Assembly (NCBI RefSeq): GCF_002933815.1
Contig: NZ_BEYR01000005.1
Coordinates: 181,958 to 245,957, forward strand
Reading direction: 5' to 3'
Origin: Sphingobacterium sp. HMA12
GTDB taxonomy: Bacteria; Bacteroidota; Bacteroidia; Sphingobacteriales; Sphingobacteriaceae
DNA length: 64,000 nt
The notes beneath the pieces were generated by a model. That model searched no databases, had not been told where the DNA came from, and saw nothing but the letters and a program-made list of their open reading frames with translations. The first letter of the stretch is position 1. Every line of letters starts with the position of its first letter. Shown piece by piece: positions 17,455 through 26,435 of the stretch. A program made the translations under genes and the position numbers.

Positions 17455-18534
17455 TTATTTTGGCGCCTTTACCGCCAGGTAAATTGCAACCAATAAAAAA
17501 GTCACATTTGGAATCAATACCGCAATTATTGGTGGTAATCCGCCTTTCAGTGAAAACATGGTGGCAAATTGGATAAAAACAATATATGTAAAACTTAAGC
17601 CGATTCCGATACCAAGACTTAAACCGATACCCCCTCTGACTTTCTTGGAAGAAAGCGCTACCCCCATGAGCGTCAGAACAAAAGCCGAAAATGGGTAAAC
17701 ATAGCGTTTATATTTTTCCAGCAATAGATCATTCATTACACCCGTTCCTCTCGTTTCCTCTTTATGGATACGGATATTGAGTTCACGCGTATCCATGGCA
17801 GTAAACATATTGTCCCTTAATTCAAAATCAGAGGGCTTCATATCCAAGGTCGTATCTTTGACTGTTCCTTTGTCCATTCGCTCGCGTAGGCCATTGATAA
17901 TCCGATTGGTGTATCCCTCTATTTTCCATTTCGTCGCCACTGAATCCCAAGTAATACGGTCTGCCATCATCTTCTCCTTTAATGTATCCCCTTTGAAAAT
18001 CTCAAGCACAAAACCATAGCCGGTCTTGGTCGTATTATCAAAATTGTCAATATATACGTAGCTGTTTTTATCCAGCTGCATATGCGTTGATACCCGGGAG
18101 TTATCCTTCAATGGTTTCACATAGATATTCTCAAAATCCACCTTCATTTTATTGGTATGCGGAATAATGAATATATTGAATACGAAAGATACAGCAAAAA
18201 TTATTGTTGCAGCAATCATATAAGGCCGCAGCAAACGGTTAAAACTGTAGCCCGCACTTAATATCGGGACAATTTCGGTCTGATCTGCCATTTTCGAAGT
18301 GAAAAAGATCACCGCGATAAAGTTAATTAACGGACATAGAAAATTAAGGTAGAATGGAATAAATCCGGCATAATACTCAAAGATAATCTTATCCAATGGT
18401 GCTTTGTATTTCAGAAAATCATCCAATCTTTCGGACACATCAAAGACAACCATAACCACAGTGAATATGGCCATCGTGAACACAAATGTTGTCAGATACT
18501 TTTTGATGATGTAACGATCGATTAACGAAAGCAT
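17455..18534 (-). CDS. LptF/LptG-family permease (YjgP/YjgQ)
   Basis: A 359-residue inner-membrane protein: three N-terminal helices (starting LIDRYIIKKYLTTFVFTM), a periplasmic beta-jellyroll-like middle (about 125-270, e.g. DKNSYVYIDNFDN) and three C-terminal helices (starting YPFSAFVLTLMGVALSSKK). This is the LptF/LptG layout; these proteins form the ABC permease that pulls lipopolysaccharide out of the inner membrane onto the Lpt bridge. Whether this is the F or G partner cannot be decided alone. It lies 100 bases after tgt on the same strand, an arrangement common in Bacteroidota. Confidence 0.9.
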   Translation of the reverse strand: MLSLIDRYIIKKYLTTFVFTMAIFTVVMVVFDVSERLDDFLKYKAPLDKIIFEYYAGFIPFYLNFLCPLINFIAVIFFTSKMADQTEIVPILSAGYSFNRLLRPYMIAATIIFAVSFVFNIFIIPHTNKMKVDFENIYVKPLKDNSRVSTHMQLDKNSYVYIDNFDNTTKTGYGFVLEIFKGDTLKEKMMADRITWDSVATKWKIEGYTNRIINGLRERMDKGTVKDTTLDMKPSDFELRDNMFTAMDTRELNIRIHKEETRGTGVMNDLLLEKYKRYVYPFSAFVLTLMGVALSSKKVRGGIGLSLGIGIGLSFTYIVFIQFATMFSLKGGLPPIIAVLIPNVTFLLVAIYLAVKAPK

Positions 18535-18634
18535 ATTTTTAGATTTGAGTATTAAGATATGAGGTTTGAGACTCTACTTCTGCAAGCCCCAGGGCTCACA
18601 TACTTTATCTATATTATTTTTTTATTTGACTCCA

Positions 18635-19765
18635 TTACAAACGTTGATCCAAGATTTTCACCATTTTATTTTTCCAGTCATAGAATGTACCGTCTATGAT
18701 TTTTTCCCGGGCTTGATTGACCAACCAAAGATAAAAATGTAAATTGTGTAATGAAGCAATTTGTGCGCCTAAAATTTCCTGTGATTTTATCAGATGTCTT
18801 AAATAAGCCTTTGAATAGAATTGATCGGTATGTAAATCACTTTCTGCTTCAATAGGCGAAAAATCATCTTTCCATTTTTCATTCTTGATGTTGATGATAC
18901 CGTTTTGTGTAAACAACATACCATTTCGCGCGTTACGCGTTGGCATCACACAGTCAAACATATCAACGCCCAAAGCGATATTTTCCAAGATATTTACAGG
19001 AGTACCTACCCCCATTAAATAACGTGGTTTTTCTTGAGGTAGAATATCACAAACCACCTCGGTCATCTCGTACATTTCCTCTGCTGGCTCACCCACGGAT
19101 AATCCACCAATTGCATTTCCATCCCGATTAAAGGATGCTATTGTCTCTGCGGATTTTATTCTTAAATCTTTATAAACCGATCCCTGCACAATAGGAAATA
19201 ATGTCTGATCATATCCATAAAGGGGATCAGTGCTATCAAAACGATCTACACATCGCTTCAACCAGCGGTGAGTCATATCCAATGAACGACGTGCATAACC
19301 ATAATCACATGGATAAGGCGTACACTCATCAAATGCCATGATGATATCCGCACCGATAATACGCTGCGTATCCATCACGTTTTCTGGCGTAAAAAGATGT
19401 TTTGAACCATCAATGTGCGAACGGAAAGTAACCCCTTCTTCTTTAATCTTACGTACTTCTGTCAAGGAGTACACCTGATAACCGCCAGAATCCGTCAAGA
19501 TCGGACGATCCCAGCCATTAAACTTATGCAATCCCCCAGCCTTATTCAATACGTTCAATCCTGGACGCAGATAAAGATGATAGGTATTCCCCAAAATAAT
19601 CTGTGCTTCAATATCATTTTTCAACTCATGCTGATGGATGGCCTTCACTGTACCAGCGGTGCCAACAGGCATAAAGATAGGAGTTTGAATGGGACCGTGT
19701 GCAGTTTCGACAACACCCGCACGTGCTTTTGATAGTGTATCTTGTGCTTGTAGCGTAAATTTCAT
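18635..19765 (-). CDS. tgt: Queuine tRNA-ribosyltransferase, zinc cysteines absent
   Basis: A 376-residue enzyme that swaps guanine-34 for the preQ1 base in tRNAs with GUN anticodons. Active-site parts are clear: the general-base Asp92 in TDSGGYQVYS, the GGLSVGEP loop (220-227), and the nucleophile Asp in DMFDCVMPTRNARNG (268-282). The C-terminal zinc site, however, is missing: the place where most bacterial enzymes have CxCxxC reads AESDLHTDQF (307-316), although the flanking YSKAYLRHL and LHNLHFYLWLV are conserved. The protein is otherwise full length, so it is probably active with a metal-free C-terminal subdomain. The permease gene follows. Confidence 0.95.
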   Translation of the reverse strand: MKFTLQAQDTLSKARAGVVETAHGPIQTPIFMPVGTAGTVKAIHQHELKNDIEAQIILGNTYHLYLRPGLNVLNKAGGLHKFNGWDRPILTDSGGYQVYSLTEVRKIKEEGVTFRSHIDGSKHLFTPENVMDTQRIIGADIIMAFDECTPYPCDYGYARRSLDMTHRWLKRCVDRFDSTDPLYGYDQTLFPIVQGSVYKDLRIKSAETIASFNRDGNAIGGLSVGEPAEEMYEMTEVVCDILPQEKPRYLMGVGTPVNILENIALGVDMFDCVMPTRNARNGMLFTQNGIINIKNEKWKDDFSPIEAESDLHTDQFYSKAYLRHLIKSQEILGAQIASLHNLHFYLWLVNQAREKIIDGTFYDWKNKMVKILDQRL

Positions 19766-19914
19766 TAATATTTTCCTCTGAGACTAATTTCATTTTAGTA
19801 GACAGACTTCCACATGTGTTTTTCCCGTTAATATGCGCAAGACAGTTTTCCCACAACGGAAATTTGGTTCCGCTTACGTGAATGTTTACGCCCGTCCTTT
19901 CCTAAAATATGTTG

Positions 19915-19922
19915 CAAAAATA
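19915..19922 (-). promoter_or_regulatory. Candidate -7 box for tgt
   Basis: The minus strand reads TATTTTTG, matching TAnnTTTG, about 150 bases before the tgt start. A TTTG lies 15 bases further upstream (19938-19941). This implies a long 5' leader, so the call is tentative. Confidence 0.3.
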
Positions 19923-19991
19923 CTACAAAAAGATTTGCAAACAGGATGTTTCAGGAATAAATTATCATTTTCCTTTATAAAAAGATTATGA

Positions 19992-21155
19992 ATGCGCTTA
20001 TCTTTGTGGGCTATGCTTGACCTACATGTATTTTTGGCCAATCTTCCATATATTATATTTGGAATATTAGGTCTTTTCCTATTGGCACAATTATATTACA
20101 TCTTATTTGTTTACAGCAAATTAAGCAGGTACCAAATTGAAGCTTATCAGGAGGGAACGGATCTCCCGGCAATATCTGTCATTATCTGTGCGCACAATGA
20201 GCAGGATAATCTCCGTGAATACTTGCCCAGTATCCTTGAGCAAGATTATCCCAATTTTGAGGTTATTGTCGTTAACGATTTTTCGACCGACGAAACACCC
20301 TGGATACTCCAGGAATTTGTTGAGCAATATGCCCATTTAAAAATTGTCGACATCAAAGAGCATATCCGATTGAAGCATGGCAAAAAATTCGCTGTAAGTA
20401 TGGGGATCAAGGCTTCAAAACATCAGACACTGGTATTTACCGATGCAGATTGCGCTCCTCAATCTAATCAGTGGCTGAAAGAGGTCGCATCAGCTTTTAG
20501 ACCGGAGACCGAAATCGTATTGGGCTACTCGCCTTATTTTAAAAAAAGAAGCTTACTCAATTTGCTGATTCGCTTCGAAACGAGCCATACCGCGATGAGC
20601 TATTTATCCTATGCGCTCAAAGGAGATGCCTATATGGGCGTGGGTCGAAACATGGCCTACAAAAAAGAACTCTTCTTTCGCAACAAAGGATTTGCAGCCC
20701 ACATGCATATCAAATCCGGTGATGATGATCTTTTTGTCAACCAAAATGCCACTGCAACCAATGTCAATATCGTCCTCGCACCAACCGCTATTGTTTACTC
20801 GGCTCCCAAAACAACTTGGAAAAGCTATTATAAACAAAAAGCAAGACATTCGGGAGCCTCCACCATTTATAAAAAACGTCACCAGCGCATGCTGGGTACC
20901 CAGCTCGTATCTGCGGTACTGTTTTACGTAACCTTGATTGCTGTTGCGATTGCTTTTCCTGTGTTCTGGTACGTTCCACTTACCGCTTACCTGCTCAGAC
21001 TATTCGCCCAATGGGCCGTTTTCTCATCTATTTACAAGAAACTCGAAGTGAAAGAACTGATTTGGTGGCTTCCTTTGGTAGACTTCATCTACTATTTCTA
21101 TATTTGTATCAATGGTTTGTTCAGCCGAAAAAAGAAAAAAATAAGCTGGAAATAA
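19992..21155 (+). CDS. Membrane-associated family 2 glycosyltransferase
   Basis: A 387-residue protein. A membrane helix at about 14-40 is followed by a GT-A domain: ISVIICAHNEQDNL (about 60-73), VVNDFSTDET (DD-type nucleotide site), TDADCAP as the DXD motif, and a GDDDLFVNQ acceptor-side motif replacing the classic ED. Two or three helices near the C-terminus (about 300-375) and a poly-lysine tail anchor it. The family makes or extends surface glycans or lipid-linked sugars; the product is unknown. rsmG follows 21 bases downstream in the same direction, probably co-transcribed. Confidence 0.88.
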   Translation: MRLSLWAMLDLHVFLANLPYIIFGILGLFLLAQLYYILFVYSKLSRYQIEAYQEGTDLPAISVIICAHNEQDNLREYLPSILEQDYPNFEVIVVNDFSTDETPWILQEFVEQYAHLKIVDIKEHIRLKHGKKFAVSMGIKASKHQTLVFTDADCAPQSNQWLKEVASAFRPETEIVLGYSPYFKKRSLLNLLIRFETSHTAMSYLSYALKGDAYMGVGRNMAYKKELFFRNKGFAAHMHIKSGDDDLFVNQNATATNVNIVLAPTAIVYSAPKTTWKSYYKQKARHSGASTIYKKRHQRMLGTQLVSAVLFYVTLIAVAIAFPVFWYVPLTAYLLRLFAQWAVFSSIYKKLEVKELIWWLPLVDFIYYFYICINGLFSRKKKKISWK

Positions 21156-21176
21156 TTCACCCCTTTAAAAAATCAC

Positions 21177-21815
21177 ATGTTGAATCCTACAGTCGATATC
21201 ATATACTCCTATTTTCCGAAATTAACGGATATACAAAAAGAGCAGTTTGCCAAACTTGCGGACCTTTATACTTTTTGGAATAGTCAGATCAATGTAATTT
21301 CACGTAAGGACATTGATAGTCTATATCTCCATCACGTATTACATTCATTGGGTATCGCCAAATTTGTGCAGGAGTTGGCCCCGGGAACACAAATTTTGGA
21401 TGTCGGTACCGGAGGTGGGTTTCCGGGCATTCCCATGGCGATCCTTTTCCCGGAAGTCAAGTTTCACTTAGTCGATTCGATCGGAAAAAAAATCAAGGTA
21501 GTCCGTGAAGTTGCGGCCGGATTAGGCCTGAAAAATGTCGAAGCCGACCATATTCGGGCAGAACAATTGGACGACAAATATGATTTTGTCATCTCGCGCG
21601 CAGTAACCAGACTTGGGGAATTTACCCCCTGGATTCGCAACAAATTCGCAAAGAAAGATAAAAACGGAATTCCAAACGGAATTCTTTATCTGAAAGGTGG
21701 CGACCTGAGCGAAGAAATCAAAGAATCCAAACTAAAAGCCGAATTGTACCCGCTCTCAGGCTATTTTAAAGAGGACTTTTTTGATACAAAATATTTAGTA
21801 TATGTACCTATGTAA
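21177..21815 (+). CDS. rsmG: 16S rRNA (guanine527-N7)-methyltransferase
   Basis: A 212-residue SAM-dependent methyltransferase (GidB family) that modifies G527 of 16S rRNA. The SAM motif I is ILDVGTGGGFPGIP (about 71-84), followed by VDSIGKKIKVV and FVISRAVTRL, all typical. Length is standard. It ends one base before the stop of the converging gene at 21816. Confidence 0.96.
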   Translation: MLNPTVDIIYSYFPKLTDIQKEQFAKLADLYTFWNSQINVISRKDIDSLYLHHVLHSLGIAKFVQELAPGTQILDVGTGGGFPGIPMAILFPEVKFHLVDSIGKKIKVVREVAAGLGLKNVEADHIRAEQLDDKYDFVISRAVTRLGEFTPWIRNKFAKKDKNGIPNGILYLKGGDLSEEIKESKLKAELYPLSGYFKEDFFDTKYLVYVPM

Positions 21816-22406
21816 TCAAAGTCTTACTTCATCCATGGGCAATTGCAATTGCCTATGGATGATCTCCACTGAGTCTAGATAATTTTTCAAACATTTCTGG
21901 ATATAAGCGACCTTTTCATAGGTACCGAGTTGCTGCACCCATTTTAATGAAGGTTCATAATACTGCCTGAATTTTTGTAAAGAGTCCCCCGATAATGTCG
22001 TATACTTCGTTGTTAAAGGAAACCATTCTGCACGGATGAGATCAGACTCATATTCACTTTCGAACCCGCGTTGAAGTCTTCTTGCATGCCGTCCCCTTCG
22101 GCTCAACTTATTGTAAAGTTTACTGATACTTAAGCCGATGCCCCCTTTCTTGGGTAAATTCACCATTTCTTTTGTATCCCCCAAAGCGTAAATGGAACTG
22201 TACGTCTCTTTTTTCTCGTTAAATTTATCCTCGGCAGTGTTATTTTTAGGATCAATCTGAATCGTATCCAGTCGGAGTGTATCTTTTCCGTTCTTCTTCT
22301 TCACGGTATCCTGCAAAATAACTGCTATAGGGTGCGCGAAAATCGGCCGATCAAAGGCATAATAAATGCAAAGAGCGATTAAAAACAGGAAACCAATACG
22401 TGCCAT
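21816..22406 (-). CDS. Conserved hypothetical exported protein
   Basis: A 196-residue protein with an N-terminal hydrophobic helix (GFLFLIALCIYYAFDRPIFA) that is either a signal peptide or an anchor. The remainder is polar and charged, with a basic patch (KLYNKLSRRGRHARRLQR, about 97-114) and helical C-terminal half. I recognise no catalytic motif; the layout matches uncharacterised Bacteroidota proteins of similar size. It converges with rsmG and shares its last bases with a 30-bp palindrome (21831-21860). Confidence 0.7.
   Translation of the reverse strand: MARIGFLFLIALCIYYAFDRPIFAHPIAVILQDTVKKKNGKDTLRLDTIQIDPKNNTAEDKFNEKKETYSSIYALGDTKEMVNLPKKGGIGLSISKLYNKLSRRGRHARRLQRGFESEYESDLIRAEWFPLTTKYTTLSGDSLQKFRQYYEPSLKWVQQLGTYEKVAYIQKCLKNYLDSVEIIHRQLQLPMDEVRL
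21831..21860. repeat. 30-bp palindrome inside a convergent gene end
   Basis: ATCCATGGGCAATTG is followed at once by its own complement CAATTGCCTATGGAT; the only mismatch (G21837 opposite T21854) can wobble-pair in RNA. It lies within the last codons of the minus-strand gene and just past the rsmG stop, so it could end rsmG transcription, though no T run follows. Confidence 0.6.
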
Positions 22407-22482
22407 ATCTATAATTGATTACCCTAAAATAATCAACGTCAGACAAGTGCGAAATGATTTTAACCATCTTTAACTTTCTGTC

Positions 22483-22716
22483 CTATCGGCTCAGTTCCTT
22501 TTTGATCTCCTCCCCAATCAGATTGACCTCTTCATCCATACCAAACATCGGCAATTCGGTTTCAGGATTTAGCTTCAGCCAAGTCGTATCCGTATCCTTT
22601 ATAATTTTCACATATTCCATTCCATCTTTAAAGATCACATAGGTATCTTCCTCTTCCGGAAAAACAGAATAAATCATGTCGCCCAATTCTATATCAAAAG
22701 GTTCTTTCATTTCCAT
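22483..22716 (-). CDS. Small acidic hypothetical protein
   Basis: About 77 residues from the ATG at 22716 (MEMKEPFDIELGDMIY); a start at 22770 would add a hydrophobic stretch not expected for this compact protein. It is strongly acidic and looks like a small beta-rich fold (DTYVIFKDGMEYVKII) ending in a helix (EEEVNLIGEEIKKEL-like, actual MDEEVNLIGEEIKKEL). No catalytic motif. It precedes the exported hypothetical gene at 21816 on the same strand by 76 bases and may share its promoter. Function unknown. Confidence 0.6.
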   Translation of the reverse strand: MEMKEPFDIELGDMIYSVFPEEEDTYVIFKDGMEYVKIIKDTDTTWLKLNPETELPMFGMDEEVNLIGEEIKKELSR

Positions 22717-23041
22717 GCAAAAAAATATTGTTAATCCGACAAAGCTACCAAATCCAAACATTCTTCCCAAAAACAGCCCAAAATTGTTACCCTAAAAGGA
22801 ACGCTTCCGAAATCACAGCTTCCCCCTATACGATAGCGCAAATACTGTTCTAGGCCATATATAAATCAATATTCGATCATTGTGCGGTATACGACCAGCA
22901 ATACGATCTCCGGACTATGGCTGATCAGAGAAAACGGCCCACTTAATACTTGTAGAAAGCAGTCCCAAAATCAAATGATCAATTCTAATGAAAAAGCACT
23001 ACGAGATTTATAATTTTTCACTATATTTAAAGTACCCAATT

Positions 23042-24163
23042 ATGAAACTAATCTATCCCATAGCTTTGACTAAGATCAAGGGCATTGGCCCTAGAACAGC
23101 GCGTAATATCATGGCCCATTGCGACAGCTTAGCGGATTTCTTCTCTTATTCAAAAAAAGAACTGATGCAGATCCCGGGGGTGAAGGCATCTATCGCCGAT
23201 GCTATCCGTAACAAAACTTACCTGCCAGCCTGCGAAAAAGAGCTCGCTTTTATAGATAAACATCAGATTAAAGCGCTATGGATCGAAGATAAGGAATATC
23301 CCAATAGACTAAAACAATGTGACGATGCTCCCCTCATGTTATATTACAAGGGAAATGCTGTGCTCAACGCAGCAAAAGTCATCAGCATCGTCGGTACAAG
23401 ACATGCGACGCATTATGGGCAGAAAATATGCGAGGACCTGATCCGTGATTTAAACGAAAACCAGGACACACTGATTGTCAGTGGACTAGCCTACGGAATT
23501 GATGCCCTAGCACACCGCAATGCCTTAAAAAATAATATTCCAACCATCGCAGTATTAGCGCATGGGCTGGACCGGATATACCCAGCATCACATCGCGAAC
23601 TTGCATCAAAAATGCTCGAAGAGGGAGGATTATTGACCGAATTCGCCGCAGAGACCATACCCGAACGGGTCAATTTCCCAATGCGTAATCGCATTATCGC
23701 CGGTATGGCTGACGTTACGATCGTGGTAGAAGCAGCGGACAAAGGCGGTGCATTAATCACTGCTGAAATTGCAAATAGTTATCATAGAGACGTATGTGCC
23801 TTTCCTGGATCCATTTACGAAAAAAGCAGTGAAGGAACCAACTATCTGATCAAAACAAATCGGGCCCACATGATCAGACAGGCACAAGATCTCGCTTATG
23901 TCATGAATTGGGAAATCAGTAAAAAAAACGATGCAAACCAGCAGCTAGCCCTCCCATTGCGTTTGACTAAAGACCAGGAAAGCCTGTTCAATCTCATTCA
24001 CGTAAGTGGACAACTGGAGCTTGATCAAATGATCAAGGTGCTCAACTGGCCGCAGAGTAAGCTAGCCCTGGTCTTGTTAGAATTGGAAATGCAATCTTTG
24101 ATCCGGTCACTCCCAGGAAAAATATATAAGTCGCTAGGGCAGTCACCATTGGTGGCCAAGTGA
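23042..24163 (+). CDS. dprA: DNA-processing protein DprA (Smf)
   Basis: About 373 residues from the ATG at 23042 (MKLIYPIALTKIKGIGPR); an upstream ATG at 22988 would add a poorly conserved 18-residue tail. A helix-hairpin-helix segment (KGIGPRTARNIM, IPGVKASIADAI) precedes the Rossmann-like DprA core with SIVGTRHATHYG (about 120-131), SGLAYGIDALAH, and RNRIIAGMADVTIVVEA. The C-terminal ~65 residues form the usual winged-helix. DprA loads RecA onto incoming single-stranded DNA in natural transformation; it is present in most bacteria, so competence itself is not proven. Confidence 0.95.
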   Translation: MKLIYPIALTKIKGIGPRTARNIMAHCDSLADFFSYSKKELMQIPGVKASIADAIRNKTYLPACEKELAFIDKHQIKALWIEDKEYPNRLKQCDDAPLMLYYKGNAVLNAAKVISIVGTRHATHYGQKICEDLIRDLNENQDTLIVSGLAYGIDALAHRNALKNNIPTIAVLAHGLDRIYPASHRELASKMLEEGGLLTEFAAETIPERVNFPMRNRIIAGMADVTIVVEAADKGGALITAEIANSYHRDVCAFPGSIYEKSSEGTNYLIKTNRAHMIRQAQDLAYVMNWEISKKNDANQQLALPLRLTKDQESLFNLIHVSGQLELDQMIKVLNWPQSKLALVLLELEMQSLIRSLPGKIYKSLGQSPLVAK

Positions 24164-24242
24164 TTGTCTCAAGGCAAACGAATAAAGGTAAAAATTAATT
24201 CAATTTCGACACGAAGCAAACATAACACTAAACCGATTATTA

Positions 24243-25745
24243 ATGAACGAAAACAGTACAAAGAGCATCTGGAAAGTCATCGGCGCCTCATCCATGGGCA
24301 CACTCATTGAGTGGTATGATTTTTTTATTTTCGGAAGTCTCTCCATCGTAATTTCAACGAAATTTTTTCCTGCCGACAATCCCACAGCGGCGTTTCTATC
24401 GACATTGGCTACTTTTGCCGCTGGATTTGTCGTAAGACCTTTTGGCGCATTGTTTTTTGGCCGCTTGGGCGATATCATAGGGCGCAAATATACCTTTATG
24501 GTAACACTCATGCTGATGGGTGGCGCAACATTCCTGATTGGCTGTATTCCGAGCTATGAAACGATCGGTTTCTGGGCGCCATTGATTGTTTTGATCCTAC
24601 GGCTTTTACAAGGGCTCGCGCTGGGCGGCGAATATGGTGGTGCAGCTACTTATGTCGCCGAACATGCTCCTTTGGGGCAACGTGGTTATTGGACCTCGTG
24701 GATACAGACCACAGCCACATTTGGGTTGTTTATATCGCTTGTGGTTATTCTTTTAACCAAAAGTTTTCTGAGTGAGACACAATTTGACAGTTGGGGATGG
24801 CGGCTCCCTTTCCTGCTCTCCTTAGTGATGGTCTATGTTTCATACCTCATCCGCAAAAAAATGAAGGAATCACCTGAATTTAGCAAAGCGAAAGCAGAAG
24901 GTAAAACAAGTACCAATCCACTAAAGGAAAGTTTCGGAAATCGCTACAACCTCAAATTTGTGCTACTAGCCTTATTTGGCGCCGCCATGGGCCAGGGAGT
25001 CGTTTGGTACACGGGGCAGTTCTACTCCATGAGTTTTATGAAAACAGTCATGCACCTGCAATCCGACCAGGCAGATACCATTTTAGGTATCGCGTTGTTG
25101 TTAGGAACCCCATTTTTTGTTGTATTTGGATGGCTTAGCGATAAGGTTGGTCGCAAATGGATTATGCTGGGCGGTATGCTCCTGGCTGTACTGACCTATC
25201 GTCCAATCTACGAATCCATGTATCAGCTATCAAATGTACAGCAAAAAAACAAGCTGGACGAAACAACAGAACCGACCATACAGCAAAATTCAACCATTGT
25301 TACCATCACAAAAAGCCAATATGCCGATGGGACAGAAATGACCAGTTCAAAAATACAACATCAGGAAGGTGAACTAAAAGGAAAAGAAACAGTCAAAACA
25401 ACCGTGCATTTGAAAGGTAAAAATTACATACTGCTCGTTGCCCTCATATTTATTCAGGTCATCTATATTACGATGGTATACGGCCCTATTGCTGCATTTC
25501 TGGTCGAACTATTTCCCGTAAAAATCCGATATACCTCCATGTCTTTACCTTATCATGTGGGCAACGGCATATTTGGGGGACTCCTTCCGGCAGTTTCTAC
25601 CTACCTTACCACAAATGCAGAAGCATCGCATACGCCACAGTTTTATCTGGCGGGACTAGGGTATCCCATCCTTATAGCCGCCGTCTGCTTTATTATTGGT
25701 AGTCTATACATCAACAACAAATCAACACCTCCGAACCATGAATAA
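24243..25745 (+). CDS. MFS transporter, metabolite:H+ symporter (ProP/MHS) type, with central insert
   Basis: A 500-residue, 12-helix transporter. The N-terminal half has the MHS-family signatures IEWYDFFIFGSLS and FGRLGDIIGRKYTF (loop 2-3) and RLLQGLALGGEYGG. The second loop signature GWLSDKVGRKW precedes helix 8. Between about residues 325 and 392 is a hydrophilic insert rich in Thr, Gln and Lys (QLSNVQQKNKLDETTEPT onward) absent from ProP itself; it falls between two helices, so would form an extra loop domain. Likely substrates are organic acids or compatible solutes. The ATG of the next gene overlaps its stop by 8 bases, implying coupled translation. Confidence 0.88.
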   Translation: MNENSTKSIWKVIGASSMGTLIEWYDFFIFGSLSIVISTKFFPADNPTAAFLSTLATFAAGFVVRPFGALFFGRLGDIIGRKYTFMVTLMLMGGATFLIGCIPSYETIGFWAPLIVLILRLLQGLALGGEYGGAATYVAEHAPLGQRGYWTSWIQTTATFGLFISLVVILLTKSFLSETQFDSWGWRLPFLLSLVMVYVSYLIRKKMKESPEFSKAKAEGKTSTNPLKESFGNRYNLKFVLLALFGAAMGQGVVWYTGQFYSMSFMKTVMHLQSDQADTILGIALLLGTPFFVVFGWLSDKVGRKWIMLGGMLLAVLTYRPIYESMYQLSNVQQKNKLDETTEPTIQQNSTIVTITKSQYADGTEMTSSKIQHQEGELKGKETVKTTVHLKGKNYILLVALIFIQVIYITMVYGPIAAFLVELFPVKIRYTSMSLPYHVGNGIFGGLLPAVSTYLTTNAEASHTPQFYLAGLGYPILIAAVCFIIGSLYINNKSTPPNHE

Positions 25746-25965
25746 TCTAAAAAAGCTTCTTGGTATTGTATGGATCCTTTTAGCCATATACACCGCATAC
25801 TTTTCCATTTTTGAATTGGCATTACCAAAGATTTCAACAGGACATCAAGAGGATCTGGTCTTTGGTATCATCATACTCTGTATCTTAACACCGATCATTT
25901 CCCTTGGTTTGGGTCTGTTTGGTTACTATTCTTTGTTGGGCGAGTACGACAGAAAGAAAATGTAA
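25738..25965 (+). CDS. Small two-helix membrane protein paired with the MFS transporter
   Basis: 75 residues from the ATG at 25738, in the ATGAATAA overlap with the transporter stop. Two hydrophobic helices (LLGIVWILLAIYTAYFSIF and FGIIILCILTPIISLGLGLF) are joined by a short polar loop and followed by a charged tail (EYDRKKM). Its position suggests a small accessory subunit of the transporter, as seen for similar gene pairs in Bacteroidota. No function can be read from the sequence itself. Confidence 0.72.
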   Translation: MNNLKKLLGIVWILLAIYTAYFSIFELALPKISTGHQEDLVFGIIILCILTPIISLGLGLFGYYSLLGEYDRKKM

Positions 25966-25986
25966 TGCATTAAAAAAACACTTCAT

Positions 25987-26024
25987 GGCCATCTTAATGG
26001 ATAATTTATACCAGCAAGATGGCC
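25987..26024 (+). terminator. Possible terminator after the MFS operon
   Basis: GGCCATCTT at 25987 pairs perfectly with AAGATGGCC ending at 26024 across a 20-base loop. There is no T run after it, so it may be a weak terminator or a transcript-end stabiliser. Confidence 0.4.
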
Positions 26025-26104
26025 CTTAGAACAATTTATTCTAATGAGAATCAGCACCCTAGAATAAAAAGGCATTTTTTCTTTCCTAAAACTATTTTTT
26101 TTTC

Positions 26105-26112
26105 TACTTTTG
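26105..26112 (+). promoter_or_regulatory. -7 box of the SRP RNA gene
   Basis: TACTTTTG matches TAnnTTTG exactly and ends 4 bases before the predicted 5' end of the SRP RNA, the spacing expected between a -7 element and a transcription start. Confidence 0.65.
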
Positions 26113-26116
26113 TGGC

Positions 26117-26211
26117 GGGTAAGTCTTCTACGACCAGCTCCCATTGACTCCCCCAGGTTGGGAACAAAGCAAGGGTATTTGGTTGAGCGGTGCGATAGAA
26201 GTAGCTTACCC
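26117..26211 (+). ncRNA. ffs: Signal recognition particle RNA, small bacterial type
   Basis: About 95 bases forming a long hairpin: GGGTAAG at 26117 pairs with CTTACCC ending at 26211. The apical domain that binds Ffh is recognisable: CCCCCAGG, a GGAA tetraloop closed by TG/CA at 26159-26166, then the asymmetric-loop strand AGCAAGGG. The GCGGTGCGATAGAAG stretch on the 3' side and the ACGACC on the 5' side match the Bacteroidota form. A T7 run at 26212-26218 serves as terminator and a -7 box sits directly upstream. The RNA, with Ffh, targets membrane proteins co-translationally. Confidence 0.88.
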
Positions 26212-26406
26212 TTTTTTTGTGTCCAAATTTTTGATCAGGGATTGTCCTTAACCTCAACCCGGCCAATTCAGCCCGACAATATGTACTCAAATAGAGTGTC
26301 TCATCCGCTTCCAATTTATCGACGAGCATCCGTACCAAACGAAACAATTGATTTACTGCTATTTACATTCAACACAATTATAATTGTATATAAAAGCATT
26401 TTTATC

Positions 26407-26414
26407 TAAGTTTG
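26407..26414 (+). promoter_or_regulatory. -7 box of accD
   Basis: TAAGTTTG matches TAnnTTTG. A TTG at 26384-26386, 20 bases upstream, fits the -33 element. The start codon follows after 21 bases. Confidence 0.65.
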
Positions 26415-26435
26415 TAATCGAATAAGAACTATCGT

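Noticed and set aside
26051..26347. 98-codon minus-strand frame
   Set aside because: It covers the SRP RNA gene on the opposite strand; the RNA structure explains the sequence.
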